From Winogradskyella pacifica (GTDB lineage: Bacteria; Bacteroidota; Bacteroidia; Flavobacteriales; Flavobacteriaceae), in contig NZ_JABFDI010000008.1 of assembly GCF_013403915.1 (NCBI RefSeq), forward strand, positions 62,001 to 126,000: DNA of 64,000 bases, in the 5' to 3' direction. Below are positions 8,729 through 17,624 of this stretch, in pieces (position 1 is the first letter of the stretch; the number at the start of each line of letters is the position of its first letter). The notes beneath the pieces are model-generated. The model searched no databases. It saw only the letters and a list, made by a program, of their open reading frames with translations, and was not told the DNA's origin. The position numbers and the translations under genes are program-made.

Positions 8729-10014
8729 TTCCTGAGATAGAATACGCTTCCAAAGCCGAAATAAATAGCTTTCAAGTTGAAAAACTAAAAAATCTTTTAC
8801 TGTATTTAAAGACCAACTCGGCGTTTTATAAGCGCTTATTCAGCACACATAAAATTGATATCTCAACTCTTAATTCGCTTGAAGATTTAACAACAATTCC
8901 TACCACATCTAAAGACGATTTACAACAGTATAACGACGATTTTATTTGCGTGCCTAAAAACAAAATTGTGGATTATGTTACCACATCAGGAACTTTAGGT
9001 GACCCTGTGCTTTTTGGGTTAACGGATAACGATTTAGACCGTTTGGCTTATAACGAAGCCATTTCGTTTGCCTGCGCTGGTATTGGTCCGGATGACGTCA
9101 TTCAGCTTATGACTACCATAGACCGACGTTTTATGGCTGGGTTAGCTTATTTTTTAGGGGCAAGAAAACTTGGTGCTGGTATTATTAGGGTTGGTAATGG
9201 TATTCCCGAATTGCAATGGGATTCTATTTTAAAATTTAAACCCACCTATATTATTGCCGTTCCTTCTTTTTTGTTGAAACTAATTGAATATGCCAAACAG
9301 CATCATATTGATCTCAACACCTCAGGAATTAAAGGTGCTATTTGCATTGGGGAACCCTTAAGAGCTCAAGATTTTTCATTAAACACCTTATCTAAAAAAA
9401 TAAAGGAACATTGGAATATTCAATTGTATTCCACCTACGCTTCCACCGAAATGAATACGGCTTTTACCGAATGTGAACAGCAACAAGGTGGCCACCAACA
9501 TCCGGAACTAATTATTACCGAAATATTAGATGATAATGATCAACCTGTAAGCGAAGGCGAATCTGGGGAACTTACCATAACTACTTTAGGTGTAGAAGGG
9601 ATGCCACTCTTACGATTTAAAACTGGTGATATTGTAAAAGCACATTATGAAATATGCAATTGCGGCAGAAACACCATGCGATTAGGACCTGTAATTGGTA
9701 GAAAAAAGCAAATGATAAAATATAAAGGCACGACTTTATATCCACCAGCAATGCATAATATATTAAACGATTTTAATGAGGTGGAAGCCTATATTATTGA
9801 ATTATCCCATAATAAAATTGGTACGGATGAAATCCTTATTAAAATTGCAGTAAAGCAACAAACCGAAGATTTATTAGAAAATATAAAAAATCACTTTAGA
9901 GCAAAATTAAGAGTACTTCCTAAGATTGAATTTAGTGATAGAAAGGAAATACAAAAATTACAGTTTCCTAAAATGAGTAGAAAACCAGTAATGGTTATTG
10001 ATAAGCGAAAATGA
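8725..10014 (+). CDS. PaaK-like AMP-dependent CoA ligase (phenylacetate-CoA ligase family)
   Basis: 429 residues, the usual length for PaaK-type acyl-adenylating ligases. Visible motifs are the phosphate-binding loop TTSGTLGDPVLFGLT, the adenine-binding region LYSTYASTEMN, and the hinge region LRFKTGDIVKAHY. A CNCGR motif follows (residues ~312-316), then a Lys-rich C-terminal lid (GRKKQMIKYKGTTLYPP). These enzymes activate aryl acids such as phenylacetate or hydroxycinnamate. As the last gene of the pigment operon it may activate the aryl starter acid, which is inference. It overlaps the C45 gene by four bases (ATGA) and is followed by a terminator at 10061-10088. Confidence 0.85.
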   Translation: MIPEIEYASKAEINSFQVEKLKNLLLYLKTNSAFYKRLFSTHKIDISTLNSLEDLTTIPTTSKDDLQQYNDDFICVPKNKIVDYVTTSGTLGDPVLFGLTDNDLDRLAYNEAISFACAGIGPDDVIQLMTTIDRRFMAGLAYFLGARKLGAGIIRVGNGIPELQWDSILKFKPTYIIAVPSFLLKLIEYAKQHHIDLNTSGIKGAICIGEPLRAQDFSLNTLSKKIKEHWNIQLYSTYASTEMNTAFTECEQQQGGHQHPELIITEILDDNDQPVSEGESGELTITTLGVEGMPLLRFKTGDIVKAHYEICNCGRNTMRLGPVIGRKKQMIKYKGTTLYPPAMHNILNDFNEVEAYIIELSHNKIGTDEILIKIAVKQQTEDLLENIKNHFRAKLRVLPKIEFSDRKEIQKLQFPKMSRKPVMVIDKRK

Positions 10015-10060
10015 TTTAAAAAATCAGTCTAAATAGCGTTACTTAAAATATAAAAACAAA

Positions 10061-10088
10061 AAAGCCTCTATCTTTCGATAAAGGCTTT
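10061..10088. terminator. Bidirectional intrinsic terminator
   Basis: Inverted repeat AAAGCCT (10061-10067) and AGGCTTT (10082-10088) with an inner TATC/GATA pairing and a TTTC loop. It is flanked by A-rich sequence upstream and T downstream, so it can end both the pigment operon on the plus strand and the tRNA-Leu transcript on the minus strand. Confidence 0.8.
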
Positions 10089-10091
10089 TAG

Positions 10092-10173
10092 TACTCAAGG
10101 CGGGAATCGAACCCGCACGTCTTGCGACATTGGATTTTGAATCCAACGTGTCTACCAATTCCACCACTTGAGC
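10092..10173 (-). tRNA. tRNA-Leu (anticodon CAA)
   Basis: Read on the minus strand, an 82-base cloverleaf starts GCTCAAG at 10173 and ends CTTGAGT plus discriminator A at 10092. The anticodon stem TTGGA/TCCAA closes a seven-base loop TTCAAAA, giving anticodon CAA for the TTG codon. The T-arm is GCGGGTTCGAATCCCGC, and there is a long variable arm (TGTCGCAAGACG), typical of class II leucine tRNAs. The first pair is G-U. The 3' CCA is not encoded. Confidence 0.97.
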
Positions 10174-10240
10174 AATTTCGGTTTGCAAAAATAGAAAAAT
10201 ATTTCTGTTCACCCATCAAAATTAGTAGGTTTTATCCTTT

Positions 10241-10267
10241 TTGTAGTAAAATAATTTTCTAAATTTG
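10241..10267 (+). promoter_or_regulatory. Putative Bacteroidota sigma promoter of prs
   Basis: TAAATTTG at 10260-10267 matches the Bacteroidota -7 element TAnnTTTG. A TTG at 10241-10243 sits at about the right distance for the -33 element. The start codon of prs is 49 bases downstream. Prediction from consensus only. Confidence 0.6.
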
Positions 10268-10315
10268 AACTGAACAAAAACAACAACACAACACCAACTA
10301 AATAACTGATAACAA

Positions 10316-11257
10316 ATGCCATACGAAACTACTGAAGCGAAAATTTTCGCGTGTTCACAAAGCACCTACCTTGCAGAACAAATAGCAGAAACCTACGGAG
10401 TTAAACTAGGTAACGTAATTACATCCACTTATAGTGATGGAGAATTTCAACCGTCTTATGAAGAATCAATCAGAGGTACACGTGTTTTCATTATAGGATC
10501 TACGCATCCTGGACCAAAAAATTTAATGGAAATGTTATTGATGATAGATGCTGCTAAACGTGCTTCTGCCAGACATATAACTGCTGTTATGCCATATTTT
10601 GGTTGGGCTAGACAAGATAGAAAAGACAAACCTAGAGTCCCTATCGCTGCCAAATTAGTTGCTAAAATGTTAGAAGCAGCTGGCGCAACCCGAATTATTA
10701 CAATGGATTTACACGCTGATCAAATTCAAGGGTTCTTTGAAAAACCAGTAGATCACTTGTTCGCATCAACCATATTTTTACCGTATTTAAAAAGCTTAAA
10801 TTTAGATAATCTTACCATAGCTTCACCAGATATGGGAGGTTCTAAACGTGCTTATGCTTATTCTAAAGCTTTAAAAAGTGATGTTGTAATCTGTTACAAG
10901 CAACGTGCAAAAGCAAATGTTATCTCACACATGGAACTTATTGGTGATGTTACAGGTAAAAATGTAGTATTAGTAGATGATATGGTAGATACGGCTGGTA
11001 CACTTACAAAAGCGGCTGATTTAATGATTGAACGTGGAGCATTAAGCGTAAGAGCTATTTGTACACACCCTATTTTATCTGGAAACGCTTACGAAAAATT
11101 AGAAAATTCTAAATTAGAGGAATTAATAGTAACTAATTCTATTCCGTTAAGACAAGAAAGTAAAAAGTTAAGAGTGTTGAGTTGTTCTACTCTATTTGCT
11201 GAAGTGATGTATAATGTACACCATAACAAGTCTATTAGTAATAAATTTGTAATGTAA
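10316..11257 (+). CDS. prs: Ribose-phosphate pyrophosphokinase (PRPP synthetase)
   Basis: 313 residues, full length for class I PRPP synthetase, which makes PRPP from ribose 5-phosphate and ATP for purine, pyrimidine, His, Trp and NAD synthesis. Motifs seen: the catalytic flexible-loop region PYFGWARQDRKDKPR, the metal-binding MDLHADQIQGFF, and the PRPP-binding loop VVLVDDMVDTAGTL. It has its own upstream promoter-like element and is followed after 207 bases by rplY, which has a separate -7 element. The prs-rplY order is common in bacteria. Nothing unusual in the sequence. Confidence 0.97.
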   Translation: MPYETTEAKIFACSQSTYLAEQIAETYGVKLGNVITSTYSDGEFQPSYEESIRGTRVFIIGSTHPGPKNLMEMLLMIDAAKRASARHITAVMPYFGWARQDRKDKPRVPIAAKLVAKMLEAAGATRIITMDLHADQIQGFFEKPVDHLFASTIFLPYLKSLNLDNLTIASPDMGGSKRAYAYSKALKSDVVICYKQRAKANVISHMELIGDVTGKNVVLVDDMVDTAGTLTKAADLMIERGALSVRAICTHPILSGNAYEKLENSKLEELIVTNSIPLRQESKKLRVLSCSTLFAEVMYNVHHNKSISNKFVM

Positions 11258-11410
11258 ACAGCTAATTAATAGAGAAAGTTACGGTTACAATCCTCTGTTT
11301 TTTGCATTACTATACTAAGATTATAAGACTAAAACTATTGACTTTACCATAAAACGTGTAGTCTCAATAAAAAAGCGCCATATAACACTAATATTCTCAT
11401 ATAAAATTTC

Positions 11411-11436
11411 TAAATTTGCAGCCCTCAAAATGAGGG
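11411..11436 (+). promoter_or_regulatory. Putative rplY promoter (-7 element) and 5' leader hairpin
   Basis: TAAATTTG at 11411-11418 matches TAnnTTTG. Directly after it is a perfect inverted repeat CCCTCA-AAA-TGAGGG (11422-11436). If transcription starts some five to seven bases after the -7 box, this hairpin would form at or very near the 5' end of the transcript. The ATG of rplY is 28 bases past the hairpin. No -33 TTG is obvious. Confidence 0.55.
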
Positions 11437-11464
11437 AATTAAAAATTAACAAATATTTCAAAAA

Positions 11465-12097
11465 ATGAAATCAATTACAATTAACGGATCTCAAAGAGAA
11501 AGCGTAGGCAAAAAGGCAACTAAAGCCTTACGTAATGCTGGTCAGGTTCCTTGCGTTATGTACGGAGGAGACAAAGCATTCCATTTCTCAGCACCAGAAT
11601 TAGCTTTCTCAAAACTTGTATACACACCTAACGCACACACAGTTGTGATTGCCTTAGATAACGGTGAAGAATACAATGCAGTTATGCAAGACATTCAATT
11701 TCACCCTGTAACAGACAGAATTACACACGTAGATTTCTATCAAATTTTCGAAAACAAAGAAATTACAATGGAAATCCCTGTGAAAACAGTAGGATCTTCT
11801 AAAGGTGTAATGAATGGAGGTAACTTAAGAATGCCATACCGTAAACTTAGAGTAAAAGCTATTCCATCAAAATTACCAGATTTTGTTGAGATAGATATTA
11901 CTCCATTAAAAATTGGAAGCAAGTTCTACATAACTGAACTAGCAAACGAAGATTACAAATTCTTACACCCAGATAACACTGTTGTTTGTCAAGTAAGACG
12001 TAGTAGATTAGCTGTAATAGCTGACGATGATGATGAAGAAGAAGTTGAAGCGGGTGATGTTCCAACAACTGAAACTGACGATACAGCTGCAGAATAG
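11465..12097 (+). CDS. rplY: 50S ribosomal protein L25/general stress protein Ctc
   Basis: 210 residues, the long Ctc-type L25 that binds 5S rRNA. The N-terminal L25 domain shows [20 protein letters not shown] followed by CVMYGG. The C-terminal TL5-like beta domain covers residues ~95-185 ([20 protein letters not shown] and VVCQVRRSR). The last ~25 residues are a strongly acidic tail ([12 protein letters not shown]), as in many Bacteroidota homologues. It is transcribed downstream of prs but with its own promoter-like box, and ends at a strong terminator. Confidence 0.96.
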   Translation: MKSITINGSQRESVGKKATKALRNAGQVPCVMYGGDKAFHFSAPELAFSKLVYTPNAHTVVIALDNGEEYNAVMQDIQFHPVTDRITHVDFYQIFENKEITMEIPVKTVGSSKGVMNGGNLRMPYRKLRVKAIPSKLPDFVEIDITPLKIGSKFYITELANEDYKFLHPDNTVVCQVRRSRLAVIADDDDEEEVEAGDVPTTETDDTAAE

Positions 12098-12120
12098 ATA
12101 AAATCTATTTCAAATATTAA

Positions 12121-12156
12121 AAAGAGACTATTTTAAAAGATAGTCTCTTTTTTTTT
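12121..12156 (+). terminator. Intrinsic terminator of rplY
   Basis: Perfect 11-bp stem AAAGAGACTAT (12121-12131) with ATAGTCTCTTT (12140-12150), followed by a run of T to 12156. It lies between the convergent rplY and patatin genes and could also act on the minus strand thanks to the A-rich flank. Confidence 0.9.
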
Positions 12157-12174
12157 GACCAATAGACTAATTTA

Positions 12175-14412
12175 TTAGAACCAAAATCCAAGATTAAAAA
12201 CCCAATAATAATCACCAGTATCTGGCGAATAGGTGTACTTACCTTCTAAAGGTCCTAAAAATGTTTCTAAAGAATAACCAAGAGCATAGCCACTATACGT
12301 TTGAGACGTAAATAATTTACCCGATTCAAAAAGACCATCTTCAATATTGGCGTAGTTTGCAGCAAATAGAATATGATGGTTTTTAAAAACTTCGTAATCT
12401 AAGGTGAATGTTGCCTTCATAAAACTATCTCCCGTTAAGGCTAAATAATCATACCCATAAAATGAATAAAAATTATTTATAAAGTTAGAGCCATAACCCC
12501 CTATCGCAAACCCCAAGGCGCTTGTAGATTCATCACCAATTTTAAAACCTCCTTGTCCTTCTGTTTTTAGTGATAACTTATCGCTAAAACTAAAAGCATA
12601 ACCAATGTCTGCTTTAGCTATTGAAAAATTCAAAAAATCAGTATTAAAACCTGAAGCGTCTAGATATAAGTGAAAATTTCCGTTAAAATAAAATCCACTT
12701 TTCGGAAAATGGAAATTATCGTAACTATCATATTTTAAGTTACCAAAAATGCTGAGGTAATCTGTATTTTCGAAAACAATTCTATTTTCCTCATCCTCAT
12801 CTATAATAGTTTCTGATGTTATTTTAAGCCGTTTATGCTCCGCACCTATTCTTAATGCAAAATCCTTTTTAAATATCGTTTGTAGATATACTTGATTCGT
12901 AAAATCTGAAATTTCCGCATCAATTTTATTTAACCCAGAAAGTAAAGGTGAGTTGTCTTCTAAAGCTAATCTAGGATTAACATTTTTATTAAACTGATTG
13001 AAACGAGATTTAATCCCTAAACTGATATAAAATCCTTTATCAATAAAGTAATCAAAGTTATATCTTGAGTTATCGCCTAAAATGATGTCTAAGGAAGCAA
13101 TATCATTATTAAATAACAATTTCTTTTTTGTAAGATTAGCAAGTAGTGCACTTTTATAAAGTTGATCGAAATGAATACCTAACTTAAGGAAGGTTGTTGT
13201 TTCAGACTCTACAATATTACCTATAAGATTAAATTCAGATTCATTTTCTGTAGGTTCTAAATGATATCTAAATGTATCAAAATTATTAGTTGCAACAAGG
13301 CTATTTATGCCTTGCCTAAAATCTGAATAGCTCATCTTTTCATTACCCTTAAGCTTTAATCTCCCTAACATATAAGCTCTGGTGTAACGTTCATTTCCAT
13401 TTAAAGTAACGTTATTAATTTTTAGACTATCTAATACTTTTACCGCTGCTCTCGCCGTATAATTTGGCTGGTCTCTTTTTACATCTTGTAATTTAGACAA
13501 TTGCTTTCTTGCTGCTGTTTCACCATTAGCAATGATATCTTTTCCTTCATCAAATGAAATTACCGAAAATTCACTAATATCTGGTTTAATATAGATATCA
13601 GTTAATTCCGACTTGTTTTTCATAACATTTATAGTCCGGAAATTATTAATCTGTAAAAGAATGTCTGGTGCTGATTTTAAAGATTCGCGGTCTTTTAATG
13701 CATCTTGAACATCAACTCCGATAATAATATCCATGCCTTTAGCTCGTAATTCTTCTACAGGAAAATTATTAGTGACACCTCCATCAATTAAAATAGCATC
13801 GTCAATAATTACAGGTTGAAATAAAGATGGTAACGCTCCACTAGCCGAAACTGCCTCGGCCAACTTGCCTTTATCCATAATTAGAGATTCCCCTGTTTCT
13901 ATATCAGTTGCGATGCAAAAAAACGGAATTGGCAGCTTTTCAAAATCCGTAATATCATTTACAGGAAGCATTAAATGATACAATAAATTATAAACATTTT
14001 GCCCACGAGATAACGCTGAAGGTAGCGAAATTTTAAAATGCTCAAAAGGCAAATTAACAGCATATTTTTGAGCATTTTCTCGCTCGTAAAATGATTTAGA
14101 AGCTCTCGGAAACGCATCGTTAATTAAGACATCAAAATCTTGTGATTTGAACATTGCTTCCAACTCTTTCCCTGAATACCCCGAAGCATATAAGGATCCT
14201 ATAATGGCTCCCATACTCGTACCAGCCACATAATCTATTTTGATTCCTAGGCTATCAATAACTTTTAACACTCCTATATGAGCAAAACCTTTAGCACCGC
14301 CACCACTTAATACTAAACCTACTTTTGGTTCAGAGTTCGTCAATTTATTCTGTGCCTTTATTGGAAAAAGCGCAATTATGAATACGATTATAAAAACGTT
14401 TTTCAATCTCAT
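12175..14412 (-). CDS. Patatin-like phospholipase fused to a POTRA/Omp85 beta-barrel
   Basis: 745 residues with signal peptide (about 1-20, ending IKAQ). The patatin domain has oxyanion loop GGGAKG (37-42), nucleophile elbow GTSMG (Ser66) and catalytic Asp in DGGVTNNFP (around residue 210). It is followed by a POTRA-like segment (INNVTLNGNERYTRAYMLGR) and a C-terminal barrel of ~380 residues ending in FNLGFWF with a terminal Phe. This is the RssA/PlpD-like outer-membrane lipase layout common in Bacteroidota. It probably cleaves lipids at the outer membrane; substrate unknown. It begins 23 bases after the uvrC stop on the same strand, so the two are likely co-transcribed although their functions are unrelated. 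Confidence 0.92.
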   Translation of the reverse strand: MRLKNVFIIVFIIALFPIKAQNKLTNSEPKVGLVLSGGGAKGFAHIGVLKVIDSLGIKIDYVAGTSMGAIIGSLYASGYSGKELEAMFKSQDFDVLINDAFPRASKSFYERENAQKYAVNLPFEHFKISLPSALSRGQNVYNLLYHLMLPVNDITDFEKLPIPFFCIATDIETGESLIMDKGKLAEAVSASGALPSLFQPVIIDDAILIDGGVTNNFPVEELRAKGMDIIIGVDVQDALKDRESLKSAPDILLQINNFRTINVMKNKSELTDIYIKPDISEFSVISFDEGKDIIANGETAARKQLSKLQDVKRDQPNYTARAAVKVLDSLKINNVTLNGNERYTRAYMLGRLKLKGNEKMSYSDFRQGINSLVATNNFDTFRYHLEPTENESEFNLIGNIVESETTTFLKLGIHFDQLYKSALLANLTKKKLLFNNDIASLDIILGDNSRYNFDYFIDKGFYISLGIKSRFNQFNKNVNPRLALEDNSPLLSGLNKIDAEISDFTNQVYLQTIFKKDFALRIGAEHKRLKITSETIIDEDEENRIVFENTDYLSIFGNLKYDSYDNFHFPKSGFYFNGNFHLYLDASGFNTDFLNFSIAKADIGYAFSFSDKLSLKTEGQGGFKIGDESTSALGFAIGGYGSNFINNFYSFYGYDYLALTGDSFMKATFTLDYEVFKNHHILFAANYANIEDGLFESGKLFTSQTYSGYALGYSLETFLGPLEGKYTYSPDTGDYYWVFNLGFWF

Positions 14413-14435
14413 TACAAACCCATATGGTTTTTAAA

Positions 14436-16229
14436 TTATTCTTTGTGATAGTAATTATATACTTTATTTGCCCTCGAAACACCAACAACCGCCTCAAGTT
14501 CATCTAATTTGGCATTGGCAATACGCTTAACGGTTTTAAATTGTTTCATTAAATCTACAATTGTTTGCTCACCTACACCCGGAATATTTTCTAACTCAGT
14601 CGTTAACGCGCCCTTACTCCTTCGGTTTCTATGATGTTCTATACCAAAGCGGTGCGCTTCGTTTCTTAGTTGTTGTATGATTTTTAAGGTCTCACTTTTT
14701 TTATCTAAATATAACGGAATTGGATCATCTGGGTAAAATAATTCTTCCAAACGTTTTGCAATACCTATTATAGCGATTTCATTACGAAGTCCTAAAACAT
14801 CTAAACTCTTTAAGGCCGAAGATAATTGTCCTTTTCCTCCATCAATAATAATAAGTTGTGGCAACGGTTGCTCTTCTTCTACTAAACGTTTGTACCGTCT
14901 ATACACCACCTCTTCCATAGATGCAAAATCATCTGGACCATCTACAGTTTTGATATTAAAATTACGATACTCTTTTTTACTCGGTTTACCATTCTTAAAA
15001 ACAACACATGCGGCTACCGGATTTGTACCTTGTATATTAGAATTATCAAAACATTCAATATGTCGCGGCTCTTCAGATAAACGTAAATCCGCTTTCATTT
15101 GCGCCATTATTCTATTGGCATGGCGATCTGGATCTACAATTTTTACCTGTTTCAACTTATCCATTCTGTAATATTTTGCATTGCGAATAGACAGATCTAA
15201 GATACTTTTTTTATCTCCAAGTTTCGGAATTGTTATTTTTAATTCATCCCCTAAATTCACTTTAAAAGGCACATAAATTTCTTTAGAATTTGAATTGAAT
15301 CGCTGACGGATTTCAGTAATTGATAATTCTAATAATTGCAAATCTGTTTCCTGTAATTTCTTCTTCAATTCTAACGTATGAGATCTAATAATTGATCCAT
15401 GGCTTAACTGTAAGAAGTTAACATAGGCATAAGTTTCATCACTAATAATTGAAAACACATCGACATTATTAATCTTAGGATTTACAATGGTAGACTTTGC
15501 TTGGTAATTTTCTAAAACCTCTAATTTTTCTTTTATTTTCTGAGCATCTTCAAACTGCATAGCTTCCGCATGTTGACGCATTTGAATCCTAAATTGCTGC
15601 AAGGAATCTTTAAAATTCCCTTTTAGAATTTCTCTGATTGCCGTAATATTTGCAGCATACTCTTCTTCACTCTCATAGCCTTCACACGCTCCTTTACAGT
15701 TTCCTAAATGATATTCTAAACAGACTTTATACTTACCAGCTTCAATCTTAGCTTCAGATAAATCATAATTACACGTCCGTAATTGGTACAAACCTTTTAT
15801 TAAACCCAAAAGCGTCTTTACCGTTTTCATACTGGTATAAGGCCCAAAATACTCTGAACCGTCTTTAATTACACGTCGTGTTGGAAACACTCTCGGAAAT
15901 CGCTCTTTCTTAATACAAATCCAAGGGTACGATTTATCGTCCTTCAATAAGACATTGTATTTAGGCTTATATTTTTTTATGAGATTATTCTCAAGTAATA
16001 GAGCGTCATTTTCAGTTTCAACAACAATATGTTTTACCGAAGCAATATTTTTTACTAAAACACGAGTTTTTCCGTAGTCATGGTGCTTGTTAAAATAACT
16101 ACTAACTCGTTTTTTTATATCTTTAGCTTTTCCGACGTATATTAAACGGTCGTCCGCATCAAAGTACTGGTAAACTCCAGGTTGATGAGGAAGCGTTTTT
16201 ATCTGTATGTCTAGAGTAGATTCTGGCAT
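14436..16229 (-). CDS. uvrC: Excinuclease ABC subunit C
   Basis: 597 residues, full length. It makes the two incisions in nucleotide-excision repair with UvrA and UvrB. Visible domains are the N-terminal GIY-YIG nuclease (PGVYQYFDADDRLIYVGKAK), a Cys-rich central stretch, the UvrB-interacting UVR motif (~205-240, AEAMQFEDAQKIKEKLE), the RNase H-like second nuclease (HIECFDNSNIQGTNPVAACV, LIIIDGGKGQL), and a helix-hairpin-helix end (LENIPGVGEQTIVDLMKQF). It is divergent from rimB with a 90-base gap and followed by the patatin gene. Confidence 0.97.
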   Translation of the reverse strand: MPESTLDIQIKTLPHQPGVYQYFDADDRLIYVGKAKDIKKRVSSYFNKHHDYGKTRVLVKNIASVKHIVVETENDALLLENNLIKKYKPKYNVLLKDDKSYPWICIKKERFPRVFPTRRVIKDGSEYFGPYTSMKTVKTLLGLIKGLYQLRTCNYDLSEAKIEAGKYKVCLEYHLGNCKGACEGYESEEEYAANITAIREILKGNFKDSLQQFRIQMRQHAEAMQFEDAQKIKEKLEVLENYQAKSTIVNPKINNVDVFSIISDETYAYVNFLQLSHGSIIRSHTLELKKKLQETDLQLLELSITEIRQRFNSNSKEIYVPFKVNLGDELKITIPKLGDKKSILDLSIRNAKYYRMDKLKQVKIVDPDRHANRIMAQMKADLRLSEEPRHIECFDNSNIQGTNPVAACVVFKNGKPSKKEYRNFNIKTVDGPDDFASMEEVVYRRYKRLVEEEQPLPQLIIIDGGKGQLSSALKSLDVLGLRNEIAIIGIAKRLEELFYPDDPIPLYLDKKSETLKIIQQLRNEAHRFGIEHHRNRRSKGALTTELENIPGVGEQTIVDLMKQFKTVKRIANAKLDELEAVVGVSRANKVYNYYHKE

Positions 16230-16319
16230 TTAACCAAAGGTAATAATTCGTAAAAAGATATGTGTATAATTAATACACTTTATCATTACCTTGCGCCTCT
16301 TTTTTATATATTTAAGTTT

Positions 16320-16748
16320 ATGACAAAAAAAGTTTTGGGACGTGTAGACAAAGTCAATTTTCCCGAATTAAAACTAAACAACATCGATGTTAAAATAGAT
16401 ACAGGAGCTTATACTTCTGCAATTCATTGCTCTAAAATTAGAGAAGAAGGCGGTAAGCTTTATTGTATTTTTGAGAGTAAAGGCCATCCTAACTTTAAAA
16501 GCGAAGAAATAGCTTTCGACTCTTACACGTATACGGATGTAAAAAGTAGCAATGGACACAAAGAAAACCGCTACAAAATAAAAACTACCGTTGTATTCTT
16601 TGGTAAAAGCTATAAGATTAACTTAACTTTAAGCACTAGAGACGACATGAGGTTCCCTGTATTAATAGGCCGTCAATTTTTAAAACACAAATTTTTGGTC
16701 GATGTCGATTTACAAAATCAATCCTTTAAACAAAACATAATTAAATGA
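16320..16748 (+). CDS. RimK-associated retropepsin-like protease (RimB/PF05618 family)
   Basis: 143 residues from ATG 16320. The frame is open to an upstream ATG at 16260, but the extra 20 residues (Cys/Tyr/Leu-rich) are not family-like and the protein proper begins [17 protein letters not shown]. The motif [10 protein letters not shown] carries the Asp-Thr-Gly of aspartic proteases, and [13 protein letters not shown] closes the fold. This family, once called ATP-dependent zinc proteases, accompanies RimK and is thought to limit or reverse its glutamate ligation. It overlaps rimK by four bases (ATGA), indicating coupled translation. Confidence 0.85.
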   Translation: MTKKVLGRVDKVNFPELKLNNIDVKIDTGAYTSAIHCSKIREEGGKLYCIFESKGHPNFKSEEIAFDSYTYTDVKSSNGHKENRYKIKTTVVFFGKSYKINLTLSTRDDMRFPVLIGRQFLKHKFLVDVDLQNQSFKQNIIK

Positions 16749-17620
16749 ACATAGTAATTCTTTCACGCAATCCTGAACTCTACTCTACCCAACGACTTGT
16801 TGAAGAAGGTAAAAAAAGAGGTCATGCCGTTGAAATCATTGATCCTTTAAAATGCGACATCATTATAGAAAAGGAGAAACCTACCATATATTATAAAGAT
16901 CGTTACTTAGATTATGTTGATGCTGTTATTCCTAGAATAGGAGCTTCAATTACATTTTACGGCTGTGCAGTTGTAAGACAGTTTGAAGAAATGGGTATTT
17001 TCACCATTGCACCGTCAGACGCTATAACACGTTCTCGTGATAAATTAAGAAGCTTACAGCGCCTAAGTAAAGCTGGTATTGGAATGCCTAAAACCGTTTT
17101 TACTAATTATTCTAGAGACGTAGAAGAAGTTATTAATTATGTTGGAGGAACACCTGTAATTATAAAATTACTAGAAGGCACACAAGGCCTAGGTGTCGTT
17201 TTGGCCGAAACTAAAAATGCTGCTGAATCGGTATTAGAAGCCTTTAATGGTTTGCAAGCACGAGTTATTGTTCAAGAATTTATCAAAGAAGCTAAAGGTG
17301 CAGATTTAAGAGCTTTAGTTGTAGATGGGCAAGTTGTTGGAGCTATGAAGCGCCAAGGTAAAGAAGGTGAGTTTAGATCTAATTTACATCGTGGTGGTTC
17401 TGCCAACATTATAAAATTAGACGAAGACGAACTAAAATTAGCAATGAAAGCTGCTAAAGTTCTTAAGCTTCCTGTTTGTGGTGTAGATATGCTGCAGTCT
17501 TCTCGTGGTCCATTATTGTTAGAAGTTAACTCTACACCAGGATTAGAAGGTATTGAAGGCGCAACTCAAAAAAATATTGCTAAAGCGATCATTACTTTTA
17601 TAGAACGAAACACGATCTAA
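16745..17620 (+). CDS. rimK: ATP-grasp ligase RimK (ribosomal protein S6 glutamate ligase type)
   Basis: 291 residues. ATP-grasp ligases of this type add glutamates to the C-terminus of ribosomal protein S6 or make free poly-glutamate. Motifs seen: N-terminal [20 protein letters not shown], the central ATP-binding strand [40 protein letters not shown], and the metal-binding end [18 protein letters not shown]. It sits between the RimB-like protease (four-base overlap) and an M14-type deacylase/peptidase (four-base gap), a trio suggesting a controlled add-and-remove cycle. Whether S6 is the real substrate here cannot be seen. Confidence 0.93.
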   Translation: MNIVILSRNPELYSTQRLVEEGKKRGHAVEIIDPLKCDIIIEKEKPTIYYKDRYLDYVDAVIPRIGASITFYGCAVVRQFEEMGIFTIAPSDAITRSRDKLRSLQRLSKAGIGMPKTVFTNYSRDVEEVINYVGGTPVIIKLLEGTQGLGVVLAETKNAAESVLEAFNGLQARVIVQEFIKEAKGADLRALVVDGQVVGAMKRQGKEGEFRSNLHRGGSANIIKLDEDELKLAMKAAKVLKLPVCGVDMLQSSRGPLLLEVNSTPGLEGIEGATQKNIAKAIITFIERNTI

Positions 17621-17624
17621 AAAC

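Noticed and set aside
16260-16319. N-terminal extension of the RimB-like protein
   Set aside because: The extra residues are not family-like and the ATG at 16320 begins the conserved sequence.
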